In this document: positions 51,894-60,200 of the stretch, piece by piece
Layout of the letters: each line of letters opens with the position of its first letter
Position numbering within the stretch: position 1 is the first letter of the stretch
Source: Comamonas testosteroni
GTDB taxonomy: Bacteria > Pseudomonadota > Gammaproteobacteria > Burkholderiales > Burkholderiaceae_C
NCBI RefSeq assembly: GCF_000761245.1
Contig: NZ_AWOR01000048.1
Coordinates: 1-64,000, forward strand
DNA length: 64,000 bases
Direction: 5' to 3'
Translations under genes and position numbers: made by a program
The notes under the pieces: generated by a model
Told to the model about the DNA's origin: nothing
Databases searched by the model: none
The model's input: the letters and a program-made list of their open reading frames with translations, nothing else

Positions 51894-53312
51894 TCAGGCC
51901 CGCGCCCAGCTCCAATTGAGAACGCCCATCAGCGCCACTGCGGCCAGGTCCAGCATCAGCACGCTTTGCTGCACCCAGCGCCGCTGGGCAGCGCCTTGCG
52001 CCAGCAGCTGCACGGCCATCTCCACCTTGCCGGGCGAAGCCATGAGCAGCAGCGAGGCACTGACGTTGTGCACGGCCATGAATGGCAGCAGCGGCACGCC
52101 CAGCGCCTGGGCGATCTCGGCCTGCGTGGCCGCGAACATGGCATTGGCCCCGGTATTGGAGCCTGTCACGAAGCCACCCAGCGCTCCCACAAAGGGCGCG
52201 GCCAGCAGATACAGCGGCCCGCTGCGGGCCAGCGCCTGCGCCAGTTGCGCGGCCATGCCCGAAACCGCCATCAGCACGCCCAGCACAATGAACAGCGCCG
52301 TGACCGGAGCCACCTGCAGCCAGGAGCGCCAGACCTTTGCCAGCGATGGGCGCGCCGGCCGGCCTCGCGTGAAAAAAACCGCCGCCACCAGCAGCCACAG
52401 CCCCGGCGAAGTCAGCCCATGCCAGGCGGCGGGCAGATCCAGGGCGCGCACCAGCGCTGCCGCCGCCAGCACGCCACCCAGCAGCAGCGCATAGGCCGCC
52501 AGCGCACGCCGCCCCGGCACGCTCAGAGGCGGCTTGTCCGCGTCTGAGCGCGACAGGTGCAGGCGCAGCAGATGCCAACCCACCACCAGCAAAGCACCGA
52601 GCGCCCCCGCTGGCGCCGTGCCAGCCAGACTATTCATCAAAGCCACGGCCGCCGTCAGCGCCAGACCCGACAGCAGGCCCTGCAGCAAGGCCTGTCGCCG
52701 GCGGCCCGGCGCACTCGCCAAAGCCGCCGCCGCCATGCCGGTGATGACAAACGGAATCACGCTGACCAGCGCCGAAGCCTGACCCAGCTCCTTGAAGGGC
52801 AGACCGGCCATGGTGGCCGCCACCAGCGTCCCCGGCCCCATGGAGCCCCAGGGCACGGCGCAAAGGCCCAGCAGGCCGATGAGCACCACCTTGCGCGGCG
52901 GCAGCCCGTAGTGCGCGAGCAGCGGAATGCCTATGGTCACGCCCACGCCAAAGCCGGTGACCGACTCGGCAAACGGTGTGATGCCATGCACCACCAGCAG
53001 CACGGCGCCCGTGCCGCTGCCGGCCCTGGCCAGCAGCCAGTCGGCCAGGGCCTTCTGCGCTCCCGACGCGCGCAGCACCTCGGACAGCAGCAGCCCGCCC
53101 CCCACGATCAGCAGCACCTCCAGCAACACCGGCGCCCAGTGCATGCCCGCGGCCAGCCATGTCGAAGCGGGCTGCGCAAAGGCGGCGGCAATCACCAGCA
53201 GCGCCACCGCAACGCCCAGCGCTGCGGCATGCAGCGAGCGCCAGCCCGCCAGCAGGACGGCGATGACGGTGGCCACGGGCAAGGCACTGATAAACATGTA
53301 CATTGCATTCAT
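51894..53312 (-). CDS. L-lactate permease family transporter
   Basis: The product of about 472 residues is a LctP/GlcA-type membrane carrier with 12 or more helices. Family marks are VHGITPFAESVTGFGVGVTIGIPLL (read in parts) near 110, GSMGPGTLVAATMAG near 155, and GGFVTGSNTGANAMFAATQ near 375. These carriers import lactate or glycolate with H+; the substrate here is not certain because the sequence is more divergent than that of typical LldP. Three in-frame ATGs (53312, 53303, 53297) follow AAGG; the second has the best spacing. It is divergent from an XRE/cupin regulator. Confidence 0.85.
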   Translation of the reverse strand: MNAMYMFISALPVATVIAVLLAGWRSLHAAALGVAVALLVIAAAFAQPASTWLAAGMHWAPVLLEVLLIVGGGLLLSEVLRASGAQKALADWLLARAGSGTGAVLLVVHGITPFAESVTGFGVGVTIGIPLLAHYGLPPRKVVLIGLLGLCAVPWGSMGPGTLVAATMAGLPFKELGQASALVSVIPFVITGMAAAALASAPGRRRQALLQGLLSGLALTAAVALMNSLAGTAPAGALGALLVVGWHLLRLHLSRSDADKPPLSVPGRRALAAYALLLGGVLAAAALVRALDLPAAWHGLTSPGLWLLVAAVFFTRGRPARPSLAKVWRSWLQVAPVTALFIVLGVLMAVSGMAAQLAQALARSGPLYLLAAPFVGALGGFVTGSNTGANAMFAATQAEIAQALGVPLLPFMAVHNVSASLLLMASPGKVEMAVQLLAQGAAQRRWVQQSVLMLDLAAVALMGVLNWSWARA

Positions 53313-53325
53313 CCTTGAGAAATAA

Positions 53326-53359
53326 TTTCCTATACGCAAAATTATTTTCTCATAGGAAA
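53326..53359. promoter_or_regulatory. inverted-repeat operator between permease and XRE genes
   Basis: TTTCCTAT (53326-53333) / ATAGGAAA (53352-53359), perfect, inside a larger AT-rich dyad whose two halves each resemble AATTATTTTC-n-ATAGGAAA. Centred in the divergent gap; the XRE protein is the likely binder. Confidence 0.6.
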
Positions 53360-53400
53360 ATTTTCAATACAAGAACAGACGCCATGACAAGGAGCCAGGC

Positions 53401-53976
53401 TTGAACTCCACCACTGCATCGCAGGCATCGGAGCAGGATGCGCTTTTCGGCGCCGCCGTCCGTGCGCGCCGCGCCCAGCTGGGCATCACACTCGATCAGT
53501 TGGCCCAGGCCAGCGGCGTCTCACCGGGCGCGCTGTCGCGCGTGGAGCGCGGTCTGCTCGCAACCAGCCTGCGCAATGCCATGGCGATTGCACAAGGCCT
53601 GGGCTGCGAGCTGAGCGAGCTGGTGCAAAGCGCACCCAGCGCGCAGATCACGCGCGCCGGCGAGAATCTGCGCTTTGTCGACGAGGCCAGCGGCGTGGAG
53701 CGCATGGCCCTGGCCAGCCCCAGCGCTGGTGTGAACCTCGTGCATTACCGCTTTCCGCCGCATGCGGTCTCCAGCCATTTCGCGGCCCATCGCGCAGGCA
53801 CGCGCGAGGTCTTTCACGTGCTCGAAGGCAGCATCGAAGTCTTCACCGCCCAGGAGCAGGTGCTGCTGCATGCGGGCGACACGGCCACGCTGGTGGTGGA
53901 CAGCGAGCACCGCCTGGCCAATGCCTCGGACCAGCCCGCACGCTTGCTGCTGCTGGTGCTGTCGCCCCCGCTCTGA
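53401..53976 (+). CDS. XRE family regulator with cupin domain
   Basis: The 191-residue protein has an N-terminal HTH_3 domain (about 17-72, LGITLDQLAQASGVSPGALSRVERG) and a C-terminal cupin (about 105-188, HFAAHRAGTREVFHVLEGSIEVF), the PuuR/HipB-like layout of regulators sensing small metabolites. It starts with TTG at 53401; AAGGAG 8 nt upstream supports this. It is divergent from the lactate-permease-like gene, its probable target. Confidence 0.9.
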   Translation: MNSTTASQASEQDALFGAAVRARRAQLGITLDQLAQASGVSPGALSRVERGLLATSLRNAMAIAQGLGCELSELVQSAPSAQITRAGENLRFVDEASGVERMALASPSAGVNLVHYRFPPHAVSSHFAAHRAGTREVFHVLEGSIEVFTAQEQVLLHAGDTATLVVDSEHRLANASDQPARLLLLVLSPPL

Positions 53977-53980
53977 AGCG

Positions 53981-54031
53981 CTGCCGCCTGTCGCCTGCCG
54001 CCTGTCGCCTGTCGCCTGTCGCCTGTCGCCT
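53981..54031. repeat. heptanucleotide tandem repeat (CCTGTCG)n
   Basis: Six full 7-bp units (53987-54028; one is CCTGCCG) plus partial units at both ends, lying in the 56-nt gap between the convergent XRE gene and the AlkA-type gene. It begins 5 nt after one stop and ends 2 nt before the other. Confidence 0.9.
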
Positions 54032-54032
54032 C

Positions 54033-55022
54033 TCAGTAGGCGCTGTCGGCCAGCGAGGCCCACAGGTGCGCGGCCACCAGCGCGCGCCAGGGCCTGAACT
54101 GCTCCAGCCAGTCGCTGGCGACACGAGCATCGGGCTTGTCGCTGCCCGTGAGCAGACCGATGGCCCGGCGCACCGCCACATCGCCGTGCAGGCTGCCGTC
54201 GGGCCAGCCATAGCCGCGCAGCAAGGTGTAGTTCACCGTCCACGGCCCTATGCCCTTGAGAGCCAGCAATTGCGCAGAGGCAGCGGCCACATCCTCCTCA
54301 GCCCAGCAGCCGGCGGCGCTGCGGGCGGCCCAGTCGTCCAGCGGCAGGCGCCCCTCGGCAACGGCCTGGGCCACGGCCAGCAGGGTCTGGGCCTTGGCCT
54401 GGGAAAAGCCCGCGCCGCGCAGCGCATCCAGCCCCAAGGCCGCCACGCGCTGTGCATCGGGATAGGCGCGCAGGGCCGGCATGTCCCCGCCTTGCGCCAG
54501 CGGCTCGCCCGCCAGCGCTATCAGCTTGCGCCGCAGCGAAACGGCCACGGCCACCGTGATCTGCTGGCCGGTGATGGCCCAGGTCAGCGCCTCGAAGGGC
54601 GTGGGCGAGCCGGGCACATGCAGGCCGGCCTGGCGCGAAAGCAGCGCTCCCAGCTCGCGGTGATCGCCATGCGCCAGCTCCAGCTGGCCGGGCGCGTAGA
54701 TCAGCCCCAGCATGCGTTTCACCATGGCCTGCAGCGCGGCCCGGTCTGCCGCGGCCGGCTCTGCCTGCGGCGCATGCAAGCTGGCCTGCACCTGTCCGGT
54801 CTGCCATTGCAGCTGCAGCAAGGCGGGACTGCTCTTCCACATGATGGCCTTGTGCAGGCTGCTAGCACCGGCATCGACTCGCTCGGCCAGTTGCTGCTCG
54901 TCGCGATCATGGAAATGCACGAATTCGTCGAAACGGTAACGCGCGGGCAGGGCAAGGGAGACTTCAAGCAGCATGCGGTTTTCTATCACAGGGGGCAGCG
55001 CCGTGGCGCGCCTGTGCTTCAT
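54033..55022 (-). CDS. AlkA-type DNA-3-methyladenine glycosylase
   Basis: Base-excision repair glycosylase for alkylated purines. In the 329-residue reading, the helix-hairpin-helix LLALKGIGPWTVNYTLLRG lies near 255-273, followed by the Gly/Pro loop and catalytic Asp in LHGDVAVRRAIG (about residue 285). The PFEALTWAITGQQI segment near 145 is also AlkA-like. The start is uncertain: 55022 or the Met at 54974 (MLLEVSLALP); neither has a good ribosome site. It lies downstream of the Ada-type gene on the same strand. Confidence 0.9.
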   Translation of the reverse strand: MKHRRATALPPVIENRMLLEVSLALPARYRFDEFVHFHDRDEQQLAERVDAGASSLHKAIMWKSSPALLQLQWQTGQVQASLHAPQAEPAAADRAALQAMVKRMLGLIYAPGQLELAHGDHRELGALLSRQAGLHVPGSPTPFEALTWAITGQQITVAVAVSLRRKLIALAGEPLAQGGDMPALRAYPDAQRVAALGLDALRGAGFSQAKAQTLLAVAQAVAEGRLPLDDWAARSAAGCWAEEDVAAASAQLLALKGIGPWTVNYTLLRGYGWPDGSLHGDVAVRRAIGLLTGSDKPDARVASDWLEQFRPWRALVAAHLWASLADSAY

Positions 55023-55115
55023 TCATTAAATTCATAGCTTCTATCGCATATCAATCAAAGATTTCAGATAGATATATATTCAAAATCATTGAGGAGCATG
55101 CGATGACAGCTCTCT

Positions 55116-55994
55116 TTAAGAGAGCTTGCGTTGGGCCTGCTGGGCCTCGCGCAGCAGCAGCGCACGCTTGCGCTCCACGCCCCAGCGATAGCCCGAGATG
55201 CTGCCGTCATTGCGCAGCACACGGTGACAGGGCACGGCCACTGCAATCGGGTTGGCAGCCACCGCGCTGGCCACGGCCCGCGTGGCGCTGGGCTGGCCCA
55301 GTTGCCGGGCCAGTTCGCTGTAGCTGACGGTCTGGCCGGCCGGAATGCTCTGCAGCGCCTGCCACACGCGCTGCTGAAATGCCGTGCCCTGAATATCCAG
55401 CGGCAGGGCCAGCCCCAGGCGGGGCTGCTCCATCAGGGCCACCACCTGGGCCACGGTCTGTTCATACTGGGCGTCGGCCCCGATCAGTTGCGCCGCCGCA
55501 AAACGCTGCTGCAGATCGTCCACCAGCGCATGGGGATCATCGCCCAGCAGCACGCAGCACACGCCCTTGTCGGTGCTGGCCACCAGCAGGCTGCCCAACG
55601 AGCATTCAGCCAGGGCAAAGCGGATGCGCTGGTCCTGGCCGCGCCTGCGATAGGAGTGCGGCGCCATGCCCAGCATGGCCGGTGCGTCCTTGTAGAAGCT
55701 GCTGCTGGCTTCATAGCCGCTCAGATAGGCCGCATCGGTGACCGACTCGCTGGCCTCCTGCGCCAGCGCGGCACGCACATGCCTGCCGCGATGGGCCTTG
55801 GCATAGGCCTTGGGCGTGAGCCCCGTGGCGCGTTTGAAGTTGCGGTGCAACTGCCAGGGACTGAGCCCGAGGCGCTGCGCCAGCTCCTCCAGCGCGGGCA
55901 TGGGCTCTTCGCTCTCCAGCCAGCGGCAGCACTGGATCATGCGCTCATCTGTTTGCGAATTTGCAGCGGCGGTGGAAGGCAGAGGACTGGGCAT
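55116..55994 (-). CDS. Ada-like AraC-HTH/O6-alkylguanine methyltransferase lacking the N-terminal Ada domain
   Basis: The 292-residue protein combines an AraC-type helix-turn-helix (about 33-115, LAQRLGLSPWQLHRNFKRATGLTP) with a methylguanine-DNA methyltransferase domain (about 120-285) carrying PCHRV; Cys256 is the methyl acceptor. E. coli Ada (354 residues) has an N-terminal zinc domain whose Cys38 senses methylphosphotriesters; that domain is absent here. Regulation therefore must differ from the classic adaptive response. It is 94-142 nt upstream of the AlkA-type gene and likely linked in function. Confidence 0.92.
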   Translation of the reverse strand: MPSPLPSTAAANSQTDERMIQCCRWLESEEPMPALEELAQRLGLSPWQLHRNFKRATGLTPKAYAKAHRGRHVRAALAQEASESVTDAAYLSGYEASSSFYKDAPAMLGMAPHSYRRRGQDQRIRFALAECSLGSLLVASTDKGVCCVLLGDDPHALVDDLQQRFAAAQLIGADAQYEQTVAQVVALMEQPRLGLALPLDIQGTAFQQRVWQALQSIPAGQTVSYSELARQLGQPSATRAVASAVAANPIAVAVPCHRVLRNDGSISGYRWGVERKRALLLREAQQAQRKLS

Positions 55995-56149
55995 GGCGTG
56001 AATCTCGGCTAAGTGCGTTTTCTGTCACTGGTCTGTGACTGGCCCGACTTTACGCAAAGCTATGGCAGCTTGCATCCACGTTCTTGCAGGCTTTGTGTGC
56101 CCGGATTCGGTTACGCTGCGCGCACTGACCTATCAAAGATGATTTGACC

Positions 56150-57025
56150 ATGACGAATGAATCCTCCGGTTGCCCCCTGCATGGCGGCGCAGCCATCGTC
56201 CGCGACGAGAAAGCCCAGCTCGACTTCAGCCGTGACATGAGTTATGGCGACTATCTACATCTGGACCAGATTCTCACGGCCCAGCATCCGCTGTCGCCCG
56301 CGCATGACGAGATGCTGTTCATCGTGCAGCACCAGACCAGCGAGCTGTGGATGAAGCTGATGCTGCACGAGGTGCGCGCGGCTACGGCAGCCATTGCCAA
56401 TGCATCGGGCGAGACCAAGCCCGATGCCTTCAAGATGCTGGCGCGCGTCTCGCGCATCATGGAGCAGCTGGTCAGCGCCTGGACCGTGCTGTCCACCATG
56501 ACGCCGCCCGAATACACGGCCATGCGCCCCTATCTGGCCAACTCCAGCGGCTTCCAGAGCTATCAGTACCGCTGCATCGAGTTTTCGCTGGGCAACAAGA
56601 ACGCGGCCATGCTCCAGCCCCACGCCCACCGCACCGATCTGCTGGCCCAGGTGCAGGCCGCCTACGAATCGCCCTCGCTGTACGACGTGGCCCTGCAGTT
56701 GCTGGCGCGCGAAGGCCTGGATGTGCCTGCCGACCGCCTGCAGCGCGACTGGACCCAGCCCTATGAGGCCAGCGAGGGTGTGAAACAGGCCTGGATCACC
56801 GTCTACCGCGATCCGCACAAGCACTGGGATCTGTACCAGCTGGGAGAAAAGCTGGCCGATATCGAGGATGCCTTCCGCCTCTGGCGCTTCCGCCACCTGA
56901 CCACGGTGGAGCGCGTCATCGGCTTCAAGCGCGGCACAGGCGGCACCGGAGGCGTGAGCTACCTCAAGAAGATGCTGGACGTGGTGCTGTTCCCCGAGAT
57001 CTGGAGCCTGCGCACCGAGCTGTAG
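56150..57025 (+). CDS. kynA: tryptophan 2,3-dioxygenase
   Basis: Heme dioxygenase that opens the indole ring of tryptophan to N-formylkynurenine, the first step of the pathway completed by kynB and kynU. The 291-residue product has [18 protein letters not shown] near 26, [18 protein letters not shown] near 62 (with the active-site His and heme-contact residues), and [21 protein letters not shown] near 250, containing the distal Arg and heme ligand His region. The ATG at 56150 is chosen over a TTG two codons before it. It is separated from kynU by about 4.3 kb. Confidence 0.96.
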   Translation: MTNESSGCPLHGGAAIVRDEKAQLDFSRDMSYGDYLHLDQILTAQHPLSPAHDEMLFIVQHQTSELWMKLMLHEVRAATAAIANASGETKPDAFKMLARVSRIMEQLVSAWTVLSTMTPPEYTAMRPYLANSSGFQSYQYRCIEFSLGNKNAAMLQPHAHRTDLLAQVQAAYESPSLYDVALQLLAREGLDVPADRLQRDWTQPYEASEGVKQAWITVYRDPHKHWDLYQLGEKLADIEDAFRLWRFRHLTTVERVIGFKRGTGGTGGVSYLKKMLDVVLFPEIWSLRTEL

Positions 57026-57047
57026 GCCGGCCATCAAGGCCATCGCC

Positions 57048-57096
57048 ATTCAGGCTGCCCCTGCTGCTCTTTCGTGACAGCGCGGGCAGCCTGAAT
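57048..57096 (+). terminator. hairpin after kynA
   Basis: Perfect 13-bp arms ATTCAGGCTGCCC (57048-57060) / GGGCAGCCTGAAT (57084-57096) with a 23-nt loop, 23 nt after the stop. The following T run is weak (TATTTAGG). Confidence 0.6.
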
Positions 57097-57139
57097 TATT
57101 TAGGCTCCGTGCAAAACCTAACATCGCAACAAACTGCCC

Positions 57140-58405
57140 ATGTCTTCCGATCACAGCGCCGCCAAGGCTGCGCCGAACGCCGGCCCCAAGCCAGACTCCT
57201 CCGCCTGGGCCATGCTGGTCTGCCTGCTCACGGGCTTTGCACTGAGCCAGGCCTTCAGAACCATCACCTCCATCATCGCCGACGGTCTGCGCACGGACTT
57301 CGGCCTGTCCGCGCAATCGCTTGGCTCGTTTGCCGGGCTGTTTGCACTGTCCTTCGGCGTGGCCCAGCTGCTCATGGGCATAGGCATGGATATCTACGGC
57401 CTGCGTCGCACCGTGCTGCTGGCCTTTCCCCTGTCGATTGCGGGGGCTGCGCTGTCCGCACTGGCACCCAGCTATTCCTGGCTGATGCTGGGCCAGCTGC
57501 TGATCGGCGTGGGCTGCTCGCCCGCCTTTCTGGCCAGCACCATGTTTATCGCACGCCACTTTCCGGCCGATAAATTTGCCTACCTCTCGGGCATAGGCCT
57601 TGGCCTGGGCGGGCTGGGCCTGCTGTTTACCGGCACGCCCATGGCCTGGCTGGTGCAGCATATGGGCTGGCGTGCCGGCTTTGCGCTGCTGGCGGTGCTG
57701 AGTGTGCTGTCCTGGCTGCTGATTTTCTTCAAGGTGCACGAGCCCGAGCTGCCCGGCGACTCCCAGCCCAAGCCTGGCTTCATGCAGGCACTGCAAGGTT
57801 TTGGCAGCCTGCTGCTGCTGCCCCATACCTGGGGCATTGTGCTGCTGGGCATGGTCAGCTATGCCTCGTTTCTCACCGTGCGCGGCCTCTGGCTCAGTCC
57901 CATGCTGATGGATCGCTACCAGTTTTCATTGGTCACGACCGGCAATGTGGCACTGGCCTGCTCCGTCATTTCGCTGTTTGTGCCTTCCATGTTCGGCCGG
58001 CTGGACCCCGGTCCGGCCAGGCGCCGCCAGCGCATTGCACGCTTTGCGCTGCTCATGGCCGCCGTTTTTGTAGCACTGGCCCTGGTCCATCAATCCGTAG
58101 GCAGCGTGCTGCTGCTGCTGGTCATGAGTGTGCTTTCAGGCTACGGCACGCTGATCTATGCCGATGTGCGCTCCTCCTACCCACCGGCCACGACGGGACG
58201 CGCGCTGTCCATCTTCACCATGGCCATGTTTCTCGGAGCCGCGCTCATGCAGTGGCTCTCCGGCCTGGTTGCAGGCGTTGCGGAACGCCAGAATGCCGAC
58301 ATCTATCAGGCAGTGATGCTGATGATTGCCGCCATGCTGGGCAGCGGTGTGCTGGCCTACCAGCTCATCAAGCCTTCACCGCTGCTGCTCAAGGCCAGCC
58401 ACTGA
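57140..58405 (+). CDS. MFS transporter
   Basis: The 421-residue protein has 12 predicted membrane helices, with the loop 2-3 motif LLMGIGMDIYGLRRTVLLA near 78-97, typical of major-facilitator antiporters and symporters. The N-terminal 20 residues are hydrophilic. It follows kynA on the same strand with a hairpin between, so uptake or export of a tryptophan-related compound is possible but unproven. The substrate cannot be deduced. Confidence 0.9.
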   Translation: MSSDHSAAKAAPNAGPKPDSSAWAMLVCLLTGFALSQAFRTITSIIADGLRTDFGLSAQSLGSFAGLFALSFGVAQLLMGIGMDIYGLRRTVLLAFPLSIAGAALSALAPSYSWLMLGQLLIGVGCSPAFLASTMFIARHFPADKFAYLSGIGLGLGGLGLLFTGTPMAWLVQHMGWRAGFALLAVLSVLSWLLIFFKVHEPELPGDSQPKPGFMQALQGFGSLLLLPHTWGIVLLGMVSYASFLTVRGLWLSPMLMDRYQFSLVTTGNVALACSVISLFVPSMFGRLDPGPARRRQRIARFALLMAAVFVALALVHQSVGSVLLLLVMSVLSGYGTLIYADVRSSYPPATTGRALSIFTMAMFLGAALMQWLSGLVAGVAERQNADIYQAVMLMIAAMLGSGVLAYQLIKPSPLLLKASH

Positions 58406-58466
58406 AGCAATCCACCTGCCAGGCAGGCGCCGGCGCGAGAGCCATCCCGGTTATGGTGAGCTGTCG

Positions 58467-59657
58467 CTAAAGCGCGCCCTCATAGAGCCAGGGCACATCC
58501 ATGATGCGCCCGCCCAGAGCGCGCAACGACAGGTCGCGCCCCCAACGGATAGGCCCTGTCGCATGGAAGATCCGGCCATTGCGCAGCGAGCGCTCCTGCA
58601 CCTTGGCATTGCGCTGCCAGCGGTTCAGCGCATAGCGGCGCAGCCGCAGACTGACATCCAGATCATGCATGGACAAAGCACTTTGCAGCTCGGCCGCATC
58701 CTCGATGGCCATGCCCGCACCCTGCGCCAGATAGGGGCGCATGGGATGGGCTGCATCGCCCAGCAGGGCCACAAGGCCTTGCGCCATCTGAGTCTCTGAG
58801 GACACCGGCTGCCGGTCGGCCACCGGCCACAAACGCCATTCACCGCCCACATCGGGAACGTGTTGAACCAGATCCTGCAGGTAACCGCATGCGCCCTGAA
58901 GATGCTGGAGCAGGTCGGGCAGATTGGCAGAATGGTCCCAGTGGTCGAGATCCTCTGGCGCAGGCCCCTGCACTATGACCACAAGATTTTGCAGCTCGCC
59001 CCGGCGCACGGGATACTGAATGGCATGCAATTGCGGCCCCAGCCAGGCCGTGACCTCGTTGGTGCGCAAGCGCTTGGGCAGATTTGCCTGATGCACCATG
59101 GCCCGATAGGCCAGCTGCCCGGTCACACGCGGCGGGCCATCGCCCAACATCTGTGCACGCACGGCGCTGCGCACGCCATCAGCGCCGATCAGGGCATCGC
59201 CCTCGATGAGCTTGCCGGTACTGGTACGAATGGTGACCACACCGTCCTGCTGGCTATAGCTGCTGACGAACTGGTTGAGGTTGAGGTGAGCCTCCGGCAG
59301 AACCTGCAATGCCTCCAGCAGAATCTGGTGCAGGTCGGCGCGATGAATGGTGAGATAGCTGGCTCCATAGCGCTGCACCATATCTGCGCCCAAGGGCAGT
59401 CTCCCCAGCTCTTGCCCCGTCACGGCACTGCAGGCTCGCAAGGCCGAAGGGCAGGCCACGACCTGCTGCAACGATCGCTGCAGCCCCCATGCCTGAAGGC
59501 GGCGCACCACATTGGGTCCCAGTTGAATGCCGGCTCCGACTTCCGAAAACTGCGTGGCACGCTCGAACAGGCGCACATCCCAATCAGCACGCACCGCCGC
59601 AATGGCGGCTGCCAGACCGCCAATACCACCACCCGCAATCAACACCTGCTTGTTCAT
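58467..59657 (-). CDS. FAD-dependent aromatic monooxygenase (salicylate hydroxylase-like)
   Basis: Single-component flavoprotein hydroxylase of 396 residues. It has the N-terminal dinucleotide motif VLIAGGGIGGLAAAIA (about 5-20), the middle DG motif DALIGADGVRSAVR (about 152-165) and the C-terminal GD motif ALLGDAAHPMRPYLAQGAGMAIED (read in parts, about 290-313). The group includes salicylate 1-, 3-hydroxybenzoate 6- and 6-hydroxynicotinate hydroxylases; which one applies is not decidable from sequence alone. It stands alone, convergent with the MFS gene. Confidence 0.9.
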   Translation of the reverse strand: MNKQVLIAGGGIGGLAAAIAAVRADWDVRLFERATQFSEVGAGIQLGPNVVRRLQAWGLQRSLQQVVACPSALRACSAVTGQELGRLPLGADMVQRYGASYLTIHRADLHQILLEALQVLPEAHLNLNQFVSSYSQQDGVVTIRTSTGKLIEGDALIGADGVRSAVRAQMLGDGPPRVTGQLAYRAMVHQANLPKRLRTNEVTAWLGPQLHAIQYPVRRGELQNLVVIVQGPAPEDLDHWDHSANLPDLLQHLQGACGYLQDLVQHVPDVGGEWRLWPVADRQPVSSETQMAQGLVALLGDAAHPMRPYLAQGAGMAIEDAAELQSALSMHDLDVSLRLRRYALNRWQRNAKVQERSLRNGRIFHATGPIRWGRDLSLRALGGRIMDVPWLYEGAL

Positions 59658-59738
59658 GGACTCTTATTGTGCCGCTTAGTCACCTGCATCGAAGAGAACT
59701 CTGGTTTGCGCTGCCGCAAACCTTGCTGTCATGAAAAA

Positions 59739-59760
59739 AGCCCGCCAAGGCGGGCTCTTT
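59739..59760. terminator. H-NS gene terminator
   Basis: AGCCCGCC (59739-59746) / GGCGGGCT (59749-59756) with an A6 run on the left flank, which is the U-run side for the minus-strand H-NS gene. Confidence 0.85.
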
Positions 59761-59780
59761 CAACGTGCGCAAACAGCAGA

Positions 59781-60071
59781 TCAAATGGCGAACTTTTCGC
59801 GATCCTGGTCTGCAATCCACTTTGGCGGCTTGCCGCGGCCGGTCCAAGTCTGACCCGTAGCAGGATCACGATACTTGGGAGCCACCTTGGCGCCCGCATT
59901 GGCGGAAGAGCGCGCGCGAGCGGGAGGGAAGACATCTTCAGCAGTCAGGCCGTACTCGGCAATCAGGCCGCGAACCTTGCTCACAGCGTCGGCCAGTTCA
60001 CGCGAACGGGCTTCGTTGATTTGCTGTTCCAGCTCTTCTCTCTGCTTCAGGAGTTCCTTGTAAGTGCTCAT
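59781..60071 (-). CDS. H-NS family nucleoid-associated protein
   Basis: The 96-residue protein has an N-terminal coiled coil (about 1-32, ELLKQREELEQQINEARSRE), a linker, and the C-terminal H-NS DNA-binding motif YRDPATGQTWTGRGKPPKW (about 68-86), with the betaproteobacterial TGRGKPP core that corresponds to the AT-hook-like loop. It would bind AT-rich DNA and silence foreign or accessory genes. It is monocistronic, and the AT-rich sequence directly upstream (60072-60200) is a natural place for self-binding. Confidence 0.93.
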   Translation of the reverse strand: MSTYKELLKQREELEQQINEARSRELADAVSKVRGLIAEYGLTAEDVFPPARARSSANAGAKVAPKYRDPATGQTWTGRGKPPKWIADQDREKFAI

Positions 60072-60200
60072 GATTTGCGCTTCTTGGTTGATTAAAGTGA
60101 TTTCATTATAAATGCTGGAATTTCAAATTCATGATTTTCCGAGTAAGCAAAAACCACAATTCAGAATATTTATAAAATGCAACTACGTGTTAATAAATAG

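Noticed and set aside
53981..54031. CRISPR-like array
   Set aside because: The 7-bp units are contiguous without spacers, so it is a microsatellite.
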